Positions 16,077 to 24,696 of a stretch of DNA of 55,240 nt are shown here, piece after piece; the first letter of the stretch is position 1; every line of letters begins with the position of its first letter. The notes beneath the pieces are model-generated. The model was not told where the DNA came from. It did no database searches and saw only the letters and a list, made by a program, of their open reading frames with translations. The translations under genes were made by a program, and so were the position numbers. This DNA is from Alphaproteobacteria bacterium (GTDB lineage: Bacteria; Pseudomonadota; Alphaproteobacteria; Rhodobacterales; Rhodobacteraceae): NCBI GenBank assembly GCA_016869835.1, contig VGDH01000003.1, positions 1 through 55,240 of the forward strand, written 5' to 3'.

Positions 16077-17339
16077 TTAGGGGCGTTTCAGCGTGACCTG
16101 GGTCACGTCGCAGTTTCCACCCTGAAAGGCCCCCGCACAAGAGGTGAGATACATGTTCCACATCCGCCGGAAGCGATCGTCAAAGCCCATGGCCTGCACC
16201 TCGGACCACCGCGCGTTGAAGGTCTCGTGCCAGCGCCGCAGGGTCTGGCTGTAGCTTTGGCCGAACTCGATCGAGCCGGTAAACTCCAGCCCCGCCCGCG
16301 CGATTTCCGCCTTAAGCGCCGAAGGCGAGGGCAGCATGCCACCGGGGAAGATGTATTTCTGAATGAAATCAACGGTCTTTCGATACATCTCAAAGCGATC
16401 ATCGCCGATGGTGATGATCTGCAAGGTAGCCTGCGCACCGGGTTTCAGCCGCTCGCGCAGGGTGTTGAAATAGGTGGGCCAGTATTTTTCGCCCACCGCC
16501 TCGAACATCTCGATCGAGGCGATGCCGTCATAGACCCCCCGCTCGTCGCGGTAATCCTGCAGCTTGATCTCGACCCGGTCCGACAGGCCCGCAGCCGCGA
16601 TGCGCGCCACGGCATAGTCGTGCTGGGCCTTGGAAATCGTCAGCCCCGTCACCCGCAGCCCGCGCTTGGCGGCGGCATATTCGGCAAAACCACCCCAGCC
16701 GCAGCCAATCTCCAGCACATGATCGCCGGGTTTGGCACCCATCTGGTCCACCATGCTGGCGTATTTCTGTTCCTGCGCGGTCTCAAGGCTTTCCTGCCCC
16801 GACCGAAACAGCGCGCTGGAATAGGTCATGCTGTCATCCAGCCACAGCCGGTAGAAGTCATTGCCCAGATCATAGTGATAGGCGATGTTCTTTTTCGCCT
16901 GCCGCTTCGAGTTCGATTGCAGCCAGAAGCGCAGCCGCTCATAGGCGCGCACCAGCGTGACACCGATCATCCGGTCCAGTGCATCGTTGTTGCCGCCCTG
17001 CGCCAGATCCATCACCGCCTGCAAATCAGGGGTGGACCAGCCGCCCTCCATATAGGCTTCGCAAAAGCCGACATCGCCCTCGCGGATCAGGCGGGCAAAG
17101 ACATCGGGGTCATGGACCTGCACCTCGGCCACCAGACCGGGGCCCGGCGCATCGACGCGAAAGCGCCGCCCGTCGGGCAGGATGAAATCCAACCGACCAT
17201 GTTTCATCCGGCTGGCCAGGTCAAAGGTTGCAGCAAAATAGCGCGGCAGGCCGGGCTGGCCTTTCACCGACGTCAGGACGTCCATCGACACACCCCCCAC
17301 GGGTTCTTTTTCGGGGCAAGTTTCCAGATCACGCGGCAT
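16077..17339 (-). CDS. cfa: Cyclopropane-fatty-acyl-phospholipid synthase family methyltransferase
   Basis: 420 residues. The SAM site is LEIGCGWGGFAEYAA, preceded by the acyl-lipid enzyme signature AYHYDLGNDFYRLWLDDSMTYSSA, and IFPGGMLPS and YSQTLRRW follow, all diagnostic of CFA synthases. It methylenates or otherwise modifies unsaturated acyl chains of membrane phospholipids. It begins right after the phr stop (TGAGTGATG), so it is cotranscribed and probably coupled. In Rhodobacter sphaeroides a phr-cfa pair belongs to the RpoE/ChrR singlet-oxygen response. A start at MDVLTSVKG, 19 codons later, is possible. Confidence 0.9.
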   Translation of the reverse strand: MPRDLETCPEKEPVGGVSMDVLTSVKGQPGLPRYFAATFDLASRMKHGRLDFILPDGRRFRVDAPGPGLVAEVQVHDPDVFARLIREGDVGFCEAYMEGGWSTPDLQAVMDLAQGGNNDALDRMIGVTLVRAYERLRFWLQSNSKRQAKKNIAYHYDLGNDFYRLWLDDSMTYSSALFRSGQESLETAQEQKYASMVDQMGAKPGDHVLEIGCGWGGFAEYAAAKRGLRVTGLTISKAQHDYAVARIAAAGLSDRVEIKLQDYRDERGVYDGIASIEMFEAVGEKYWPTYFNTLRERLKPGAQATLQIITIGDDRFEMYRKTVDFIQKYIFPGGMLPSPSALKAEIARAGLEFTGSIEFGQSYSQTLRRWHETFNARWSEVQAMGFDDRFRRMWNMYLTSCAGAFQGGNCDVTQVTLKRP

Positions 17340-17342
17340 CAC

Positions 17343-18758
17343 TCAAGTCTTTCCTTGGGCAAGGGCTGCCAAGGCGCGGGCGCGCCCCTCGGCCAGATCA
17401 ATGCGCGGCATCGGATAGCGCGCGGCGGGGTCAAGCTGCCAGCTTTGCGGCACGGCGGCAAAAAAGCTTTGCGCCAAGGTGCCGGGCTGGCGCGACAGTT
17501 CGGCAATCCAGCGACGCCGATAGCTTTGGTCGGGGTCAAACTTTTCGGCCTGGCTGGCCGGGTTGAAGATGCGGAAATAGGGTGCGGCATCGGGGCCCGA
17601 GCCTGCGACCCATTGCCAGCCCATGGCATTGGCGGCCGGGTCCCAATCGGTCAGGCAATCGGCAAACCAGGCCAGCCCCACCCGCCAGTCGGTCAAGAGA
17701 TGCTTGGTCAGATAGCTTGCCACGATCATCCGGGTGCGGTTGTGCATGCGGCCTGTCACATACATCTCGCGCATGGCGGCATCGACAAAGGGCTCGCCCG
17801 TCATGCCGCGCCGCCAGGCCTCGGCGTCGGGGTTGTCACTGCGCCAGGGAAAGGCTTCCCAGCCCGATTTCCAGCTTGTCCGGTCAAGCTCGGGATAGTG
17901 ATACATCAGATGCCAGGCGAATTCGCGCCAGACGAGTTCCTTCAGAAACGTCTCGGCCCCGGCATTGCCCTCGGCCATGGCGCGCCAGCCGCGATGCCAG
18001 ATGAGGCGCGGGCCAATCTCGCCCCAGGCGAGGTTTTCCGAAAGCCCGCTGGTCGCGCGCTCCAGCCCCGGCAGATCACGATCAGCGCTATAGGCGGCCA
18101 TCGAGCCTGCGGCAAATTCCTCAAGCCGCGCAAGCGCCTTGCCCTCGCCCACCCGTTGATGCGCAGCCACCACCGCCGCGCCGCGGTGTATGGCGGCATC
18201 CAGATGCCAGTCCTCCAGCCGGTCCGAGACGGGCCAGAGGGCGGGTGCGGGCAACTGGGCGGGCGCGGGCAAGGCGGGGGCTACCGCGCGGCCGCGCACG
18301 GCGCGCCAGAAGGGGGTATAGACCCGGTAAGGTCCGCCCTGCCCCGTCGCGACCTCCCAAGGTTCAAGCAAAAGCGCGCCGGGATGGCTTTGCGCAGTCA
18401 GCCCCCGCGCCTTCAAGGCGGCCTTCACCGCCTGATCGCGCGCGCGCGCGGCGGCGTCATACATGCGGCTCCACATCACCCCCGCCGCCCCGGTTTCGTG
18501 CGCCAGCGCTGCAAGCACCTCCACCGCCGGCCCGCGCCGCAGGATCAGACGGCTTCCCATGGCAGCCAGCCGCTCGGCAAAGCTCGCCAGCGCCAGACCC
18601 AGCCGGAATTTCGGCGCCGCGCCAAGGGCTTCGGTTTCAGGGTCAAGGATGAACACCGGCACCACGGGCCGCCCCGTCGCAAGGGCCGCCGCCAGCATGG
18701 GATGATCCGACAGGCGCAGGTCGCGCCGGAACCAGAGAATCAAAGCTGCGTCGGTCAT
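17343..18758 (-). CDS. phr: Deoxyribodipyrimidine photolyase (class I CPD)
   Basis: 471 residues. The N-terminal photolyase domain starts ILWFRRDLRLSDHP; the FAD-binding C-terminal domain carries TGRMHNRTRMIVASYLTKHLLTDWR and the WDPAANAMGWQWVAGSGPDAAPYFRIFNP block with DPDQSYRRRWI. It splits cyclobutane pyrimidine dimers using blue light. It is the first gene of an operon with the CFA-type gene. A promoter resembling the RpoE(ECF11) consensus lies just upstream, with a predicted leader of about a dozen bases. Confidence 0.95.
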   Translation of the reverse strand: MTDAALILWFRRDLRLSDHPMLAAALATGRPVVPVFILDPETEALGAAPKFRLGLALASFAERLAAMGSRLILRRGPAVEVLAALAHETGAAGVMWSRMYDAAARARDQAVKAALKARGLTAQSHPGALLLEPWEVATGQGGPYRVYTPFWRAVRGRAVAPALPAPAQLPAPALWPVSDRLEDWHLDAAIHRGAAVVAAHQRVGEGKALARLEEFAAGSMAAYSADRDLPGLERATSGLSENLAWGEIGPRLIWHRGWRAMAEGNAGAETFLKELVWREFAWHLMYHYPELDRTSWKSGWEAFPWRSDNPDAEAWRRGMTGEPFVDAAMREMYVTGRMHNRTRMIVASYLTKHLLTDWRVGLAWFADCLTDWDPAANAMGWQWVAGSGPDAAPYFRIFNPASQAEKFDPDQSYRRRWIAELSRQPGTLAQSFFAAVPQSWQLDPAARYPMPRIDLAEGRARALAALAQGKT

Positions 18759-18776
18759 TCCATCCCCATTTCAGGC

Positions 18777-18805
18777 ATTTACGCAGCAAACTTGCCTTTG
18801 GTTCA
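18777..18805 (-). promoter_or_regulatory. Candidate RpoE (ECF11-type) promoter of phr-cfa
   Basis: On the minus strand TGAACC (18805-18800) and TAAAT (18781-18777, preceded by GCG) are 18 bp apart. The Rhodobacter sphaeroides sigmaE consensus as I recall it is TGATCC-N18-TAAGA; the match is 5 of 6 and 3 of 5 with exact spacing. The implied start is about 12 bp before the phr ATG. Confidence 0.5.
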
Positions 18806-18880
18806 TCCTGTGGCGGCAAATAATGGCGCGCAAGGCGCGGGGTGGGCGGCCATTGGGCCGCCCCACCCCTGCCCCACGGC

Positions 18881-20116
18881 TCAAAGCACCCGGTCTAGCG
18901 CCGCAATCAGGCGGCCGACATCCTCGGCGCTGGTGTAATGCGCCGCCGACATGCGCAACACGCCCTTTTCGCGGTCAATCCCCAGCGCCGCCAAAGGCCG
19001 CACGGCATAGAAATCGCCCGCCCAGCAGGCAATCTTGTTGCGCCCCAGCTCTTCCGACACCGGAACCGCCGGGCCATCCAGCTCTACCGCCACGGTCGGT
19101 GCCCGTTTGGCCGCATCGCGCGGGCCAAGCAGCCGCAGGTCATTGCGACCCGCCAGATAGTCGAGCAATGGCGCGATCACGGCAACTTCCTGTGCGCGCA
19201 TCAGGTCATGCACGGCCATGTTGCGGCTGGCCGCATTGCTGTCGGAAACCCCATGGGCCGCCGCCAGCGCATCGACATAATCGGCCATCCCGGCACAGGC
19301 GGCAATCTGGGCATGGTCCGGCCCGGCGGGCGTGTGACGCTTGTAAAGCGTCGCATGGTTGAAGAAATGCGCCTGGCCCGGCAGGTCCATCCCGAAAGAC
19401 TCGCGCAGGACCATGATGCCCTGATGCGGACCAAAGGTCTTGTAGGCCGAGAAAAGATAGACGTCACAGCCCAGCGCCGTGACATTGGGAAAGCCATGCG
19501 GGGCATAGCTGACCCCATCAACCACCGTGCGCGCGCCCGCCTCTCGGGCCATGGCGGCGATGGCGGCCACATCGTTGATCTCGGCAATCACGTTGGAACA
19601 ATGCGGAAAGGCCACCGAGCGCACCTTGCCATCGGCGAGAAGCCGTTGCAGATCCGCCGGATCAAGGCTGCCGGTCGCCGGGTCAAGCTGCCATTCGCGC
19701 ACCTCGATGCCTTCATCGGCCAGACGCCGCCAGACGCCGGAATTGGCCTCATGGTCCTGATTGGTCACTACGATGGCCGCGTTTTGGCCGCGCAGCCATT
19801 GGCGCACGGCCTGGGCCAGAACATAGGTGTTGGCCGATGTCGAAGGGCCAAAGCTGACCTCTTCGCGCTTGACCCCCATCATCGCGGCAAGGCGCGTCCT
19901 TGCCTCGTCCATCTCGGCCCCGCCTGCTTGCGCGCCGGGATAGGGTCCATAGGGCTGCACCTTGCGGTCGGTGTAAAAGCGATGCAGCCGATCAACCACC
20001 TGCTGACACGGGTATGACCCGCCCGCATTTTCAAAGAAGGCATGGCTGGACAGCACCGGCGAGGCAAAGGCCGGAAACTGGCTGCGGACGAAATCAAGGT
20101 TCAGCGCGCGGGTCAT
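18881..20116 (-). CDS. Cysteine desulfurase-like class V aminotransferase
   Basis: 411 residues, PLP fold type I. The Schiff-base lysine is K226 in FSAYKTFGPHQG; VVDGVSYAPHGFP holds the cofactor-contacting aspartate, and ENAGGSYPCQQVVD and GPSTSANTYVLAQ are the N-terminal signatures of the cysteine desulfurase-like subfamily (TIGR01976-like). No catalytic cysteine loop of SufS or IscS type is evident, so true desulfurase activity is doubtful. AGGAAAG precedes the ATG at 20116. It is monocistronic, with about 400 bp of intergenic DNA in front. Confidence 0.82.
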   Translation of the reverse strand: MTRALNLDFVRSQFPAFASPVLSSHAFFENAGGSYPCQQVVDRLHRFYTDRKVQPYGPYPGAQAGGAEMDEARTRLAAMMGVKREEVSFGPSTSANTYVLAQAVRQWLRGQNAAIVVTNQDHEANSGVWRRLADEGIEVREWQLDPATGSLDPADLQRLLADGKVRSVAFPHCSNVIAEINDVAAIAAMAREAGARTVVDGVSYAPHGFPNVTALGCDVYLFSAYKTFGPHQGIMVLRESFGMDLPGQAHFFNHATLYKRHTPAGPDHAQIAACAGMADYVDALAAAHGVSDSNAASRNMAVHDLMRAQEVAVIAPLLDYLAGRNDLRLLGPRDAAKRAPTVAVELDGPAVPVSEELGRNKIACWAGDFYAVRPLAALGIDREKGVLRMSAAHYTSAEDVGRLIAALDRVL

Positions 20117-20513
20117 CAAACTTTCCTGTCGATCGGGTTGGAACGGGACCGGGGAGCACATCCCCATGCCAGAAAAGGAAAACGGTGGCACGTGCCGCCG
20201 TGGCAGGTCTTCCCGCCGAGCCGCCTCATCCGGTCAAGGATCGGGCGGCAGACCCCGCCACAGACAGCCACGGCAACGGGTCACGAAAAATGCTATGCGG
20301 CGTCTGATGGAAGGTAAAGCCCGGCCAAGCCCGAAAACCCGGAAAAAACGGCAGTTTTTGGCCTGCAAGTCGGGCCAGACCCTTGTATCTGCGAAAAACA
20401 CGCGCATCTCATAGGGGGCTTAAGCCTGACAGGGGCAACCATTAGCGTCCCGTCATTGTTTGACAACGCCCGCAGGGCAACGACCCGGCAGACACCAACA
20501 GCAGAGGACCCGC
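20117..20513. other. Divergent intergenic region, about 400 bp
   Basis: This separates the class V aminotransferase (minus) from the PotD-like gene (plus) and must hold both promoters. I see a 10-bp palindrome GGCTTAAGCC at about 20417-20426 and A/T-rich stretches around 20335-20405, but no promoter good enough to call. No open frame with convincing codon use is present. Confidence 0.4.
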
Positions 20514-21566
20514 ATGAAAAAACTGTCCCTTCTTCTCGCCTCCACCGCCACCGCGCTCAGCCTTGCTTCGATGGCTTCGGCTGCCGATCCGGAACTGACC
20601 GTGTTCGACTGGGCCGGCTTTGAAGAGCAAGCCCTGATCGAGGCCTATGTCGCCAAGCATGGCCAGATGCCGACCTATGCCTTCTTCGCCGATGACGATG
20701 AAGCGTTCCAGAAGATGTCCTCGGGCTTCAAGGCCGACGTGGCGCATCCCTGCTCTCAGATGGTGTCGAAATATCGTGACGCCGGCCTGATCGAGCCCTG
20801 GGATGTCAGCCGGATTCCGGAATACGAAAACATCGCGCCGCGCTTCAAGGATTCCAAGATTTTCGCCGATGAGGGCGGTGTCTGGTACATTCCGACCGAT
20901 TACGCCTATACCGCTGTCGCCTGGAACACGACCGAGGTGCCCGAGGCCGATGTGGCCAGCCTGAACGTGTTCAAGGACCCGAAATACGCTGGCCGCATCT
21001 CGCTGCCCGACAACACCGATGACGTCTGGGCGCTGGCGCTGCTGGCCACCGGCGTGACCGATTGGACCAACATCAACGATGAACAGTTCGCCGCCGCCGC
21101 CGCCTGGCTGCGCGAGGTGCATCCGAATGTCCGCGCCTATTGGTCGGACCCGTCGGAACTGGCCCAGCTGATGGCTTCGGGCGAAGTCCTGATCGCATGG
21201 TCGTGGAACGACTCGATCGCGCTTATGCGCGAAGAGAACTTCCCCGTCGGCTTCCAGCGCACCGCCGCCGATGGCGCCTCGACTTGGTTCTGCGGCTATG
21301 TGAACTTCAAGGACGCACCCGGCAGCGAAGACAAGGCCTATGACTTCATCAACGCCTGGCTTGAGCATGGTTCGGCCAAGGGTCTGTTGGAGAACTTCGG
21401 CTATGCCCATTCGAACGACGCCGCCATGGCCTCGATCACCGCGGAAGAGCTGGCAGCAGCCGATGTGAGCCCGATCGAAGGCACGCTTCTGGCCCAGACG
21501 CCGATTGATCACGCCATGCGCGAAAAGATGCTGGAAGAGTTCGAACTCATCAAGACCGGCTTCTGA
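20514..21566 (+). CDS. ABC transporter periplasmic substrate-binding protein (PotD/PotF-like)
   Basis: 350 residues. Signal peptide MKKLSLLLASTATALSLASMASA, cleavage about residue 23. The mature protein begins DPELTVFDWAGFEEQALIEAY, the spermidine/putrescine binding-protein start; GGVWYIPTDYAYTAVAWNTTEV and RISLPDNTDDVWALALLATG are further family blocks. It should capture a polyamine-like cation in the periplasm. AGAGGA precedes the ATG. No permease or ATPase gene is adjacent and a strong terminator follows directly, so its transporter partners must be encoded elsewhere or it serves a different, signalling role. Confidence 0.85.
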   Translation: MKKLSLLLASTATALSLASMASAADPELTVFDWAGFEEQALIEAYVAKHGQMPTYAFFADDDEAFQKMSSGFKADVAHPCSQMVSKYRDAGLIEPWDVSRIPEYENIAPRFKDSKIFADEGGVWYIPTDYAYTAVAWNTTEVPEADVASLNVFKDPKYAGRISLPDNTDDVWALALLATGVTDWTNINDEQFAAAAAWLREVHPNVRAYWSDPSELAQLMASGEVLIAWSWNDSIALMREENFPVGFQRTAADGASTWFCGYVNFKDAPGSEDKAYDFINAWLEHGSAKGLLENFGYAHSNDAAMASITAEELAAADVSPIEGTLLAQTPIDHAMREKMLEEFELIKTGF

Positions 21567-21590
21567 TCAGGGCGTGATCCACGCCTGACA

Positions 21591-21624
21591 AACGCCCGCA
21601 AGCCCCGGCTTGCGGGCGTTTTGC
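21591..21624 (+). terminator. Intrinsic terminator after the PotD-like gene
   Basis: Arms 21591-21604 and 21607-21620 (AACGCCCGCAAGCC and its complement) form a perfect 14-bp stem with a 2-nt loop; the T-run includes the end of the stem (GTTTTGC). It lies 24 bp after the stop and just before the ssrA promoter. Confidence 0.85.
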
Positions 21625-21637
21625 ATGGGCGCGCCCC

Positions 21638-21666
21638 TTGCGTCCTGCCCCCGCCGCGCCTATATC
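21638..21666 (+). promoter_or_regulatory. Candidate ssrA promoter
   Basis: TTGCGT (21638-21643) and TATATC (21661-21666) with a 17-bp spacer. The expected transcript start, around 21672-21674, coincides with the first base pair of the leading hairpin of the acceptor piece. Confidence 0.5.
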
Positions 21667-21673
21667 TTGTCTT

Positions 21674-21985
21674 GTCCGGGGCAACCCGGACTATGGTGAT
21701 AAACGCACCTGTAATAAACGGCTCGGACCCGGGGGCGGTACCCGGCGGCTCCACCATTACACCCGGCATTGCGGGGGCAAGGGGCCGAAACAGGATCGAC
21801 GGACGTCTAAAGAGGCCAGCTTTTACCCGATAGGCACCACCGTTATCGGACCACAAGTGTAGTTGCCAATGACAACCACGCTCCGGTGGCTCTGGCTGCG
21901 TAAGCGGTCCGAACATCGAAACCTAAGCCCTTCCGCTTAGCCGCGTAAGGCGGGGCCCCCAGGAGCCTGGCAACAGAATCCTGGA
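21674..21985 (+). ncRNA. ssrA: tmRNA (10Sa RNA), circularly permuted two-piece alpha type
   Basis: The acceptor piece comes first: a hairpin at 21674-21691 (GTCCGGG-GCAA-CCCGGAC), then the T-arm region GGACCCGGGGGCGGTACCCG and the 3' end GGCTCCACCA, with CCA at 21754-21756. After a short intervening segment the coding piece starts at 21781 with GGGGCCGAAACAGGATCGAC, matching the tmRNA 5' consensus. GGGGCC (21781-21786) pairs with GGCTCC (21747-21752) as the acceptor stem, which confirms the permutation. The tag frame is at 21865-21903. The 3' boundary is approximate, set at a hairpin ending at 21984. tmRNA rescues stalled ribosomes and tags the incomplete peptide for degradation. Confidence 0.93.
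21865..21903 (+). other. tmRNA tag reading frame (ANDNHAPVALAA)
   Basis: From the resume codon GCC at 21865 the frame reads A-N-D-N-H-A-P-V-A-L-A-A then TAA. The start AND-N is the SspB-recognised half in alphaproteobacterial tags and the end LAA is the ClpX-recognised half. This is not a free-standing gene. Confidence 0.93.
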
Positions 21986-22117
21986 CCTTCTCCCTCCTTG
22001 TTCTGCGTGACCCGCCACAAGGCCAAAGCCTCGCTTGCGGCCCTTGTCGTGTCGCCTTCCCCTTTCCTTCGAGAACGAATCCCCTATGCTGGCCGCATCG
22101 CATGAAAAGGGGCGCGC

Positions 22118-22567
22118 ATGGCACGGACCATTGATTACGGCAATCTGATGCACCGGGCGATGCGCGGGCTGATCCAGACCGTTCTCAAGGATGTGGCTGA
22201 AAACGGCCTGCCCGGCGCGCATCATTTCTTCATCACCTTTGACACGAATGCCGAGGGCGTCGAGATTGCCGACTGGTTGCGCAGCCGTTATCCTCATGAA
22301 ATGACGGTTGTCATCCAGCATTGGTTTGAAAACCTGGTGGTCACCGATGAGGGCTTTTCGATCACGCTGAATTTCGGCAATCAGCCCGAACCGCTGGTCA
22401 TCCCCTTTGACGCGCTGCGCACCTTTGTCGATCCCTCGGTTGAATTCGGCCTGCGGTTTGAAACCAATGAGGCCGAGGACGAGGATGAGGAAGAGCCCGA
22501 TGACGAGCCCGACCCTCCGCAGCAAGACGCCCAGATCGTGCGTTTGGACAGGTTTCGCAAGACCTGA
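22118..22567 (+). CDS. sspB: SspB, ClpXP adaptor for ssrA-tagged proteins (alpha type)
   Basis: 149 residues. The tag-binding domain (about 1-110) contains HHFFITFDTNAEGVEI and ALRTFVDPSVEFGLRF, the alphaproteobacterial SspB (formerly DUF1321) signature. A Glu/Asp/Pro-rich flexible linker (112-135) is followed by IVRLDRFRKT, the C-terminal ClpX-docking peptide. It tethers tagged substrates to ClpXP. AAAAGG precedes the ATG. Placement directly after ssrA puts tag and adaptor side by side. Confidence 0.95.
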   Translation: MARTIDYGNLMHRAMRGLIQTVLKDVAENGLPGAHHFFITFDTNAEGVEIADWLRSRYPHEMTVVIQHWFENLVVTDEGFSITLNFGNQPEPLVIPFDALRTFVDPSVEFGLRFETNEAEDEDEEEPDDEPDPPQQDAQIVRLDRFRKT

Positions 22568-22676
22568 GGCGACAGCACCAAGGCAGATGAATCTGTCGGT
22601 ATGCGACGGTATGCCGATTGAAATCCGCATGATCCGCGCTTATGAGACGGCTAGCAACTGAAGAGAGGCTTGCCCC

Positions 22677-24083
22677 ATGTCCGCGAAGACTGCTGCGACC
22701 CGCACCGAAACCGACAGCTTTGGCCCGCTTGAGGTCCCCGCCGACAAGTATTGGGGCGCGCAGACCCAGCGGTCGATCATCAACTTTCCGATCGGCTGGG
22801 AACGTCAGCCGGTCGCGATCATCCGCGCGCTTGGCGTCATCAAGAAGGCCTGCGCGATCGTGAATGTGGCGCAGGGCGATCTGGATGCGGACCTGGGCAA
22901 GACGATTGCCGCCGCTGCGCAAGAGGTGATCGACGGCAAGTTCGACGACAACTTCCCGCTGGTCGTGTGGCAGACCGGATCGGGCACCCAGTCGAACATG
23001 AACGCCAACGAGGTCATTTCGAACCGCGCGATTGAAATGATGGGCGGGGTGATGGGCTCGAAAAAGCCGGTCCACCCGAATGACCATGTGAACATGGGCC
23101 AATCGTCGAATGACACCTTCCCCACCGCCATGCATGTGGCCATTGGCATGATGGCGCGCGATGTGCTGTTGCCTGGGTTGGAAAAGCTGCACCGCGCGCT
23201 GGTGGCGAAATCGGCCGAATTCAAGGACATCATCAAGATCGGCCGCACCCATACGCAGGATGCGACGCCCCTGACCCTGGGGCAGGAGTTTTCCGGCTAT
23301 GCCAAGCAGGTCGAACGCGGGATTGACCGCGTGAAGATGTGCCTGCCGCACATCTATGAACTCGCGCAAGGCGGCACCGCCGTGGGCACCGGCCTGAACA
23401 CCCGCGTGGGGTTCGATGCCCGCGTGGCGGCTGAAATCGCCAAGATCACCAACCTGCCCTTCGTCACCGCCCCGAACAAGTTCGAAGCTTTGGCCGCCCA
23501 TGACGCCATGGTGATGTTCTCAGGCGCGCTGAAGACGGTTGCGGCGTCCTTGTTCAAGATCGCCAATGACCTTCGTCTTTTGGGCTCCGGCCCGCGTTCG
23601 GGCTTGGGCGAGTTGATCCTGCCGGAAAATGAACCCGGCTCGTCGATCATGCCAGGCAAGGTGAACCCGACCCAGGCCGAGGCGCTGACCATGGTCTGCG
23701 CCCATGTGATGGGCAATGATGCCGCCGTGGGCTTTGCCGGAAGCCAGGGCCATTTCGAGCTGAACGTCTATAACCCGATGATGTCCTATAACGTGCTTCA
23801 GTCCATGCAGCTTTTGGGCGATGCGGCGGGGTCCTTCACCGACAACATGGTGGTCGGCACGCAGGCCAATGTGGCGCGGATCGACAAGCTGATGAAGGAA
23901 AGCCTGATGCTGGTGACGGCTTTGGCGCCCACGATCGGCTATGATGCGGCGACCAAGGTGGCCAAGACTGCCCACAAGAACGGCACCACCTTGCGCGAAG
24001 AGGCGATTGCCTTGGGCTATGTCGATGGGGAAACCTTTGACCGCATCGTGCGGCCCGAGGATATGGTCGGGCCAAAGGGCTGA
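22677..24083 (+). CDS. fumC: Fumarate hydratase class II
   Basis: 468 residues of the oxygen-stable, iron-independent fumarase, which interconverts fumarate and malate in the TCA cycle. The signature [13 protein letters not shown] is present, along with [17 protein letters not shown] and [20 protein letters not shown], which form the active site shared among subunits of the homotetramer. GAGAGG lies before the ATG. Three small genes follow closely on the same strand; the first starts one base after the fumC stop and is probably cotranscribed. Confidence 0.97.
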   Translation: MSAKTAATRTETDSFGPLEVPADKYWGAQTQRSIINFPIGWERQPVAIIRALGVIKKACAIVNVAQGDLDADLGKTIAAAAQEVIDGKFDDNFPLVVWQTGSGTQSNMNANEVISNRAIEMMGGVMGSKKPVHPNDHVNMGQSSNDTFPTAMHVAIGMMARDVLLPGLEKLHRALVAKSAEFKDIIKIGRTHTQDATPLTLGQEFSGYAKQVERGIDRVKMCLPHIYELAQGGTAVGTGLNTRVGFDARVAAEIAKITNLPFVTAPNKFEALAAHDAMVMFSGALKTVAASLFKIANDLRLLGSGPRSGLGELILPENEPGSSIMPGKVNPTQAEALTMVCAHVMGNDAAVGFAGSQGHFELNVYNPMMSYNVLQSMQLLGDAAGSFTDNMVVGTQANVARIDKLMKESLMLVTALAPTIGYDAATKVAKTAHKNGTTLREEAIALGYVDGETFDRIVRPEDMVGPKG

Positions 24084-24084
24084 G

Positions 24085-24258
24085 ATGGCAGAAATCGTCA
24101 ACCTTCGCGCGGCCCGCAAGGCCAAAGAGCGGTCGCAGGCCCGCGCGAAGGGCGATGAGAATGCAGCGAAGTTCGGCCGGACCAAGGCCGAGAAGGATCT
24201 GGAAAAAGCGCGGGCCGAAAAGGCCAAGCGCGATCTTGACGGGCACGCGCGCGAATGA
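24085..24258 (+). CDS. DUF4169 small basic protein
   Basis: 57 residues, very rich in Lys, Arg, Ala and Glu, predicted to be a single long helix or coiled coil (MAEIVNLRAARKAKERSQAR at the start). It matches the short DUF4169 family found beside fumC in related bacteria. Function unknown; the charge suggests RNA or protein binding. Its ATG begins one base after the fumC TGA and its own TGA overlaps the next ATG (ATGA), so the three genes are likely translationally coupled. Confidence 0.8.
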   Translation: MAEIVNLRAARKAKERSQARAKGDENAAKFGRTKAEKDLEKARAEKAKRDLDGHARE

Positions 24259-24473
24259 GCGGGCGGCCCGTCAAGCATTCCCTGACCTTGAAGGGTCACC
24301 GCACATCGGTGTCATTGGAGGCTGAGTTCTGGGAGGCCTTTCAAGGGCTTGCCAGGGCGCGCGGGGTTTCGGTGAATGAGCTGGCGGCCGAAGTGGATGC
24401 CGGGCGGGCAGGCGATGTGGGGCTTGCTTCGGCGATCCGGGTCTGGGTTCTGCGGGCCTTAACCGAGCGTTAA
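24255..24473 (+). CDS. Ribbon-helix-helix domain protein
   Basis: 72 residues. The order of KHSLTLKGHRTSVSLEAEFWEAFQGLARARGVSVNELAAEV is that of a ribbon-helix-helix domain of the type fused to or near DUF4169: a beta strand (HRTSVSLE), helix A (EFWEAFQGLARARG), and helix B (SVNELAAEVDAG). It could bind DNA as a dimer; targets are unknown. Overlaps the preceding gene by 4 bp. Confidence 0.75.
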   Translation: MSGRPVKHSLTLKGHRTSVSLEAEFWEAFQGLARARGVSVNELAAEVDAGRAGDVGLASAIRVWVLRALTER

Positions 24474-24510
24474 GGATGACTGGGCAATCCTTCCCTGAAA
24501 GAGGATCGCC

Positions 24511-24696
24511 ATGACCCAGATTGTTCGCCCCCTTTCGCCGGATGGCTGGATCCGCCATTTGTTCGCTTCCCAAGCCGCACCGGAAGGCGGAATTGTCCGC
24601 CGCCAGATAAGAGATGTCGAACGCTACTACGGTCGAACAGCGTTTCTGGAAGAAATGAAGCGGCGAGGTTTTCCGGTTGTGGAAAACGCCGGGTAA
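24511..24696 (+). pseudogene. Small protein of the short 'phosphoribosylanthranilate isomerase-like' family, probably cut by an in-frame TAA
   Basis: 61 residues to the TAA at 24694-24696. The sequence (IRHLFASQAAPEGGIVRRQIRDVERYYGR then FLEEMKRRGFPVVENAG) resembles short Rhodobacteraceae proteins that are often mis-named N-(5'-phosphoribosyl)anthranilate isomerase. After the TAA the frame continues FVVFCNNEPIRRLA to a TGA at 24739-24741. From memory the family continues with Q-FVVFC or similar, so TAA may be a C-to-T change of CAA. A GAAAGAGGA ribosome site precedes the ATG. The function is unknown and it is far too short for TrpF. Confidence 0.55.

Noticed and set aside
16050-18938. A very long open frame on the plus strand opposite cfa and phr
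   Set aside because: It is an antisense shadow of two well-recognised high-GC genes; its translation is rich in Pro, Arg, His and Gly and matches no family.
21567-22117. Small coding frames in the ssrA region
   Set aside because: The sequence is fully explained by a permuted tmRNA; the frames there have no ribosome site or codon bias.
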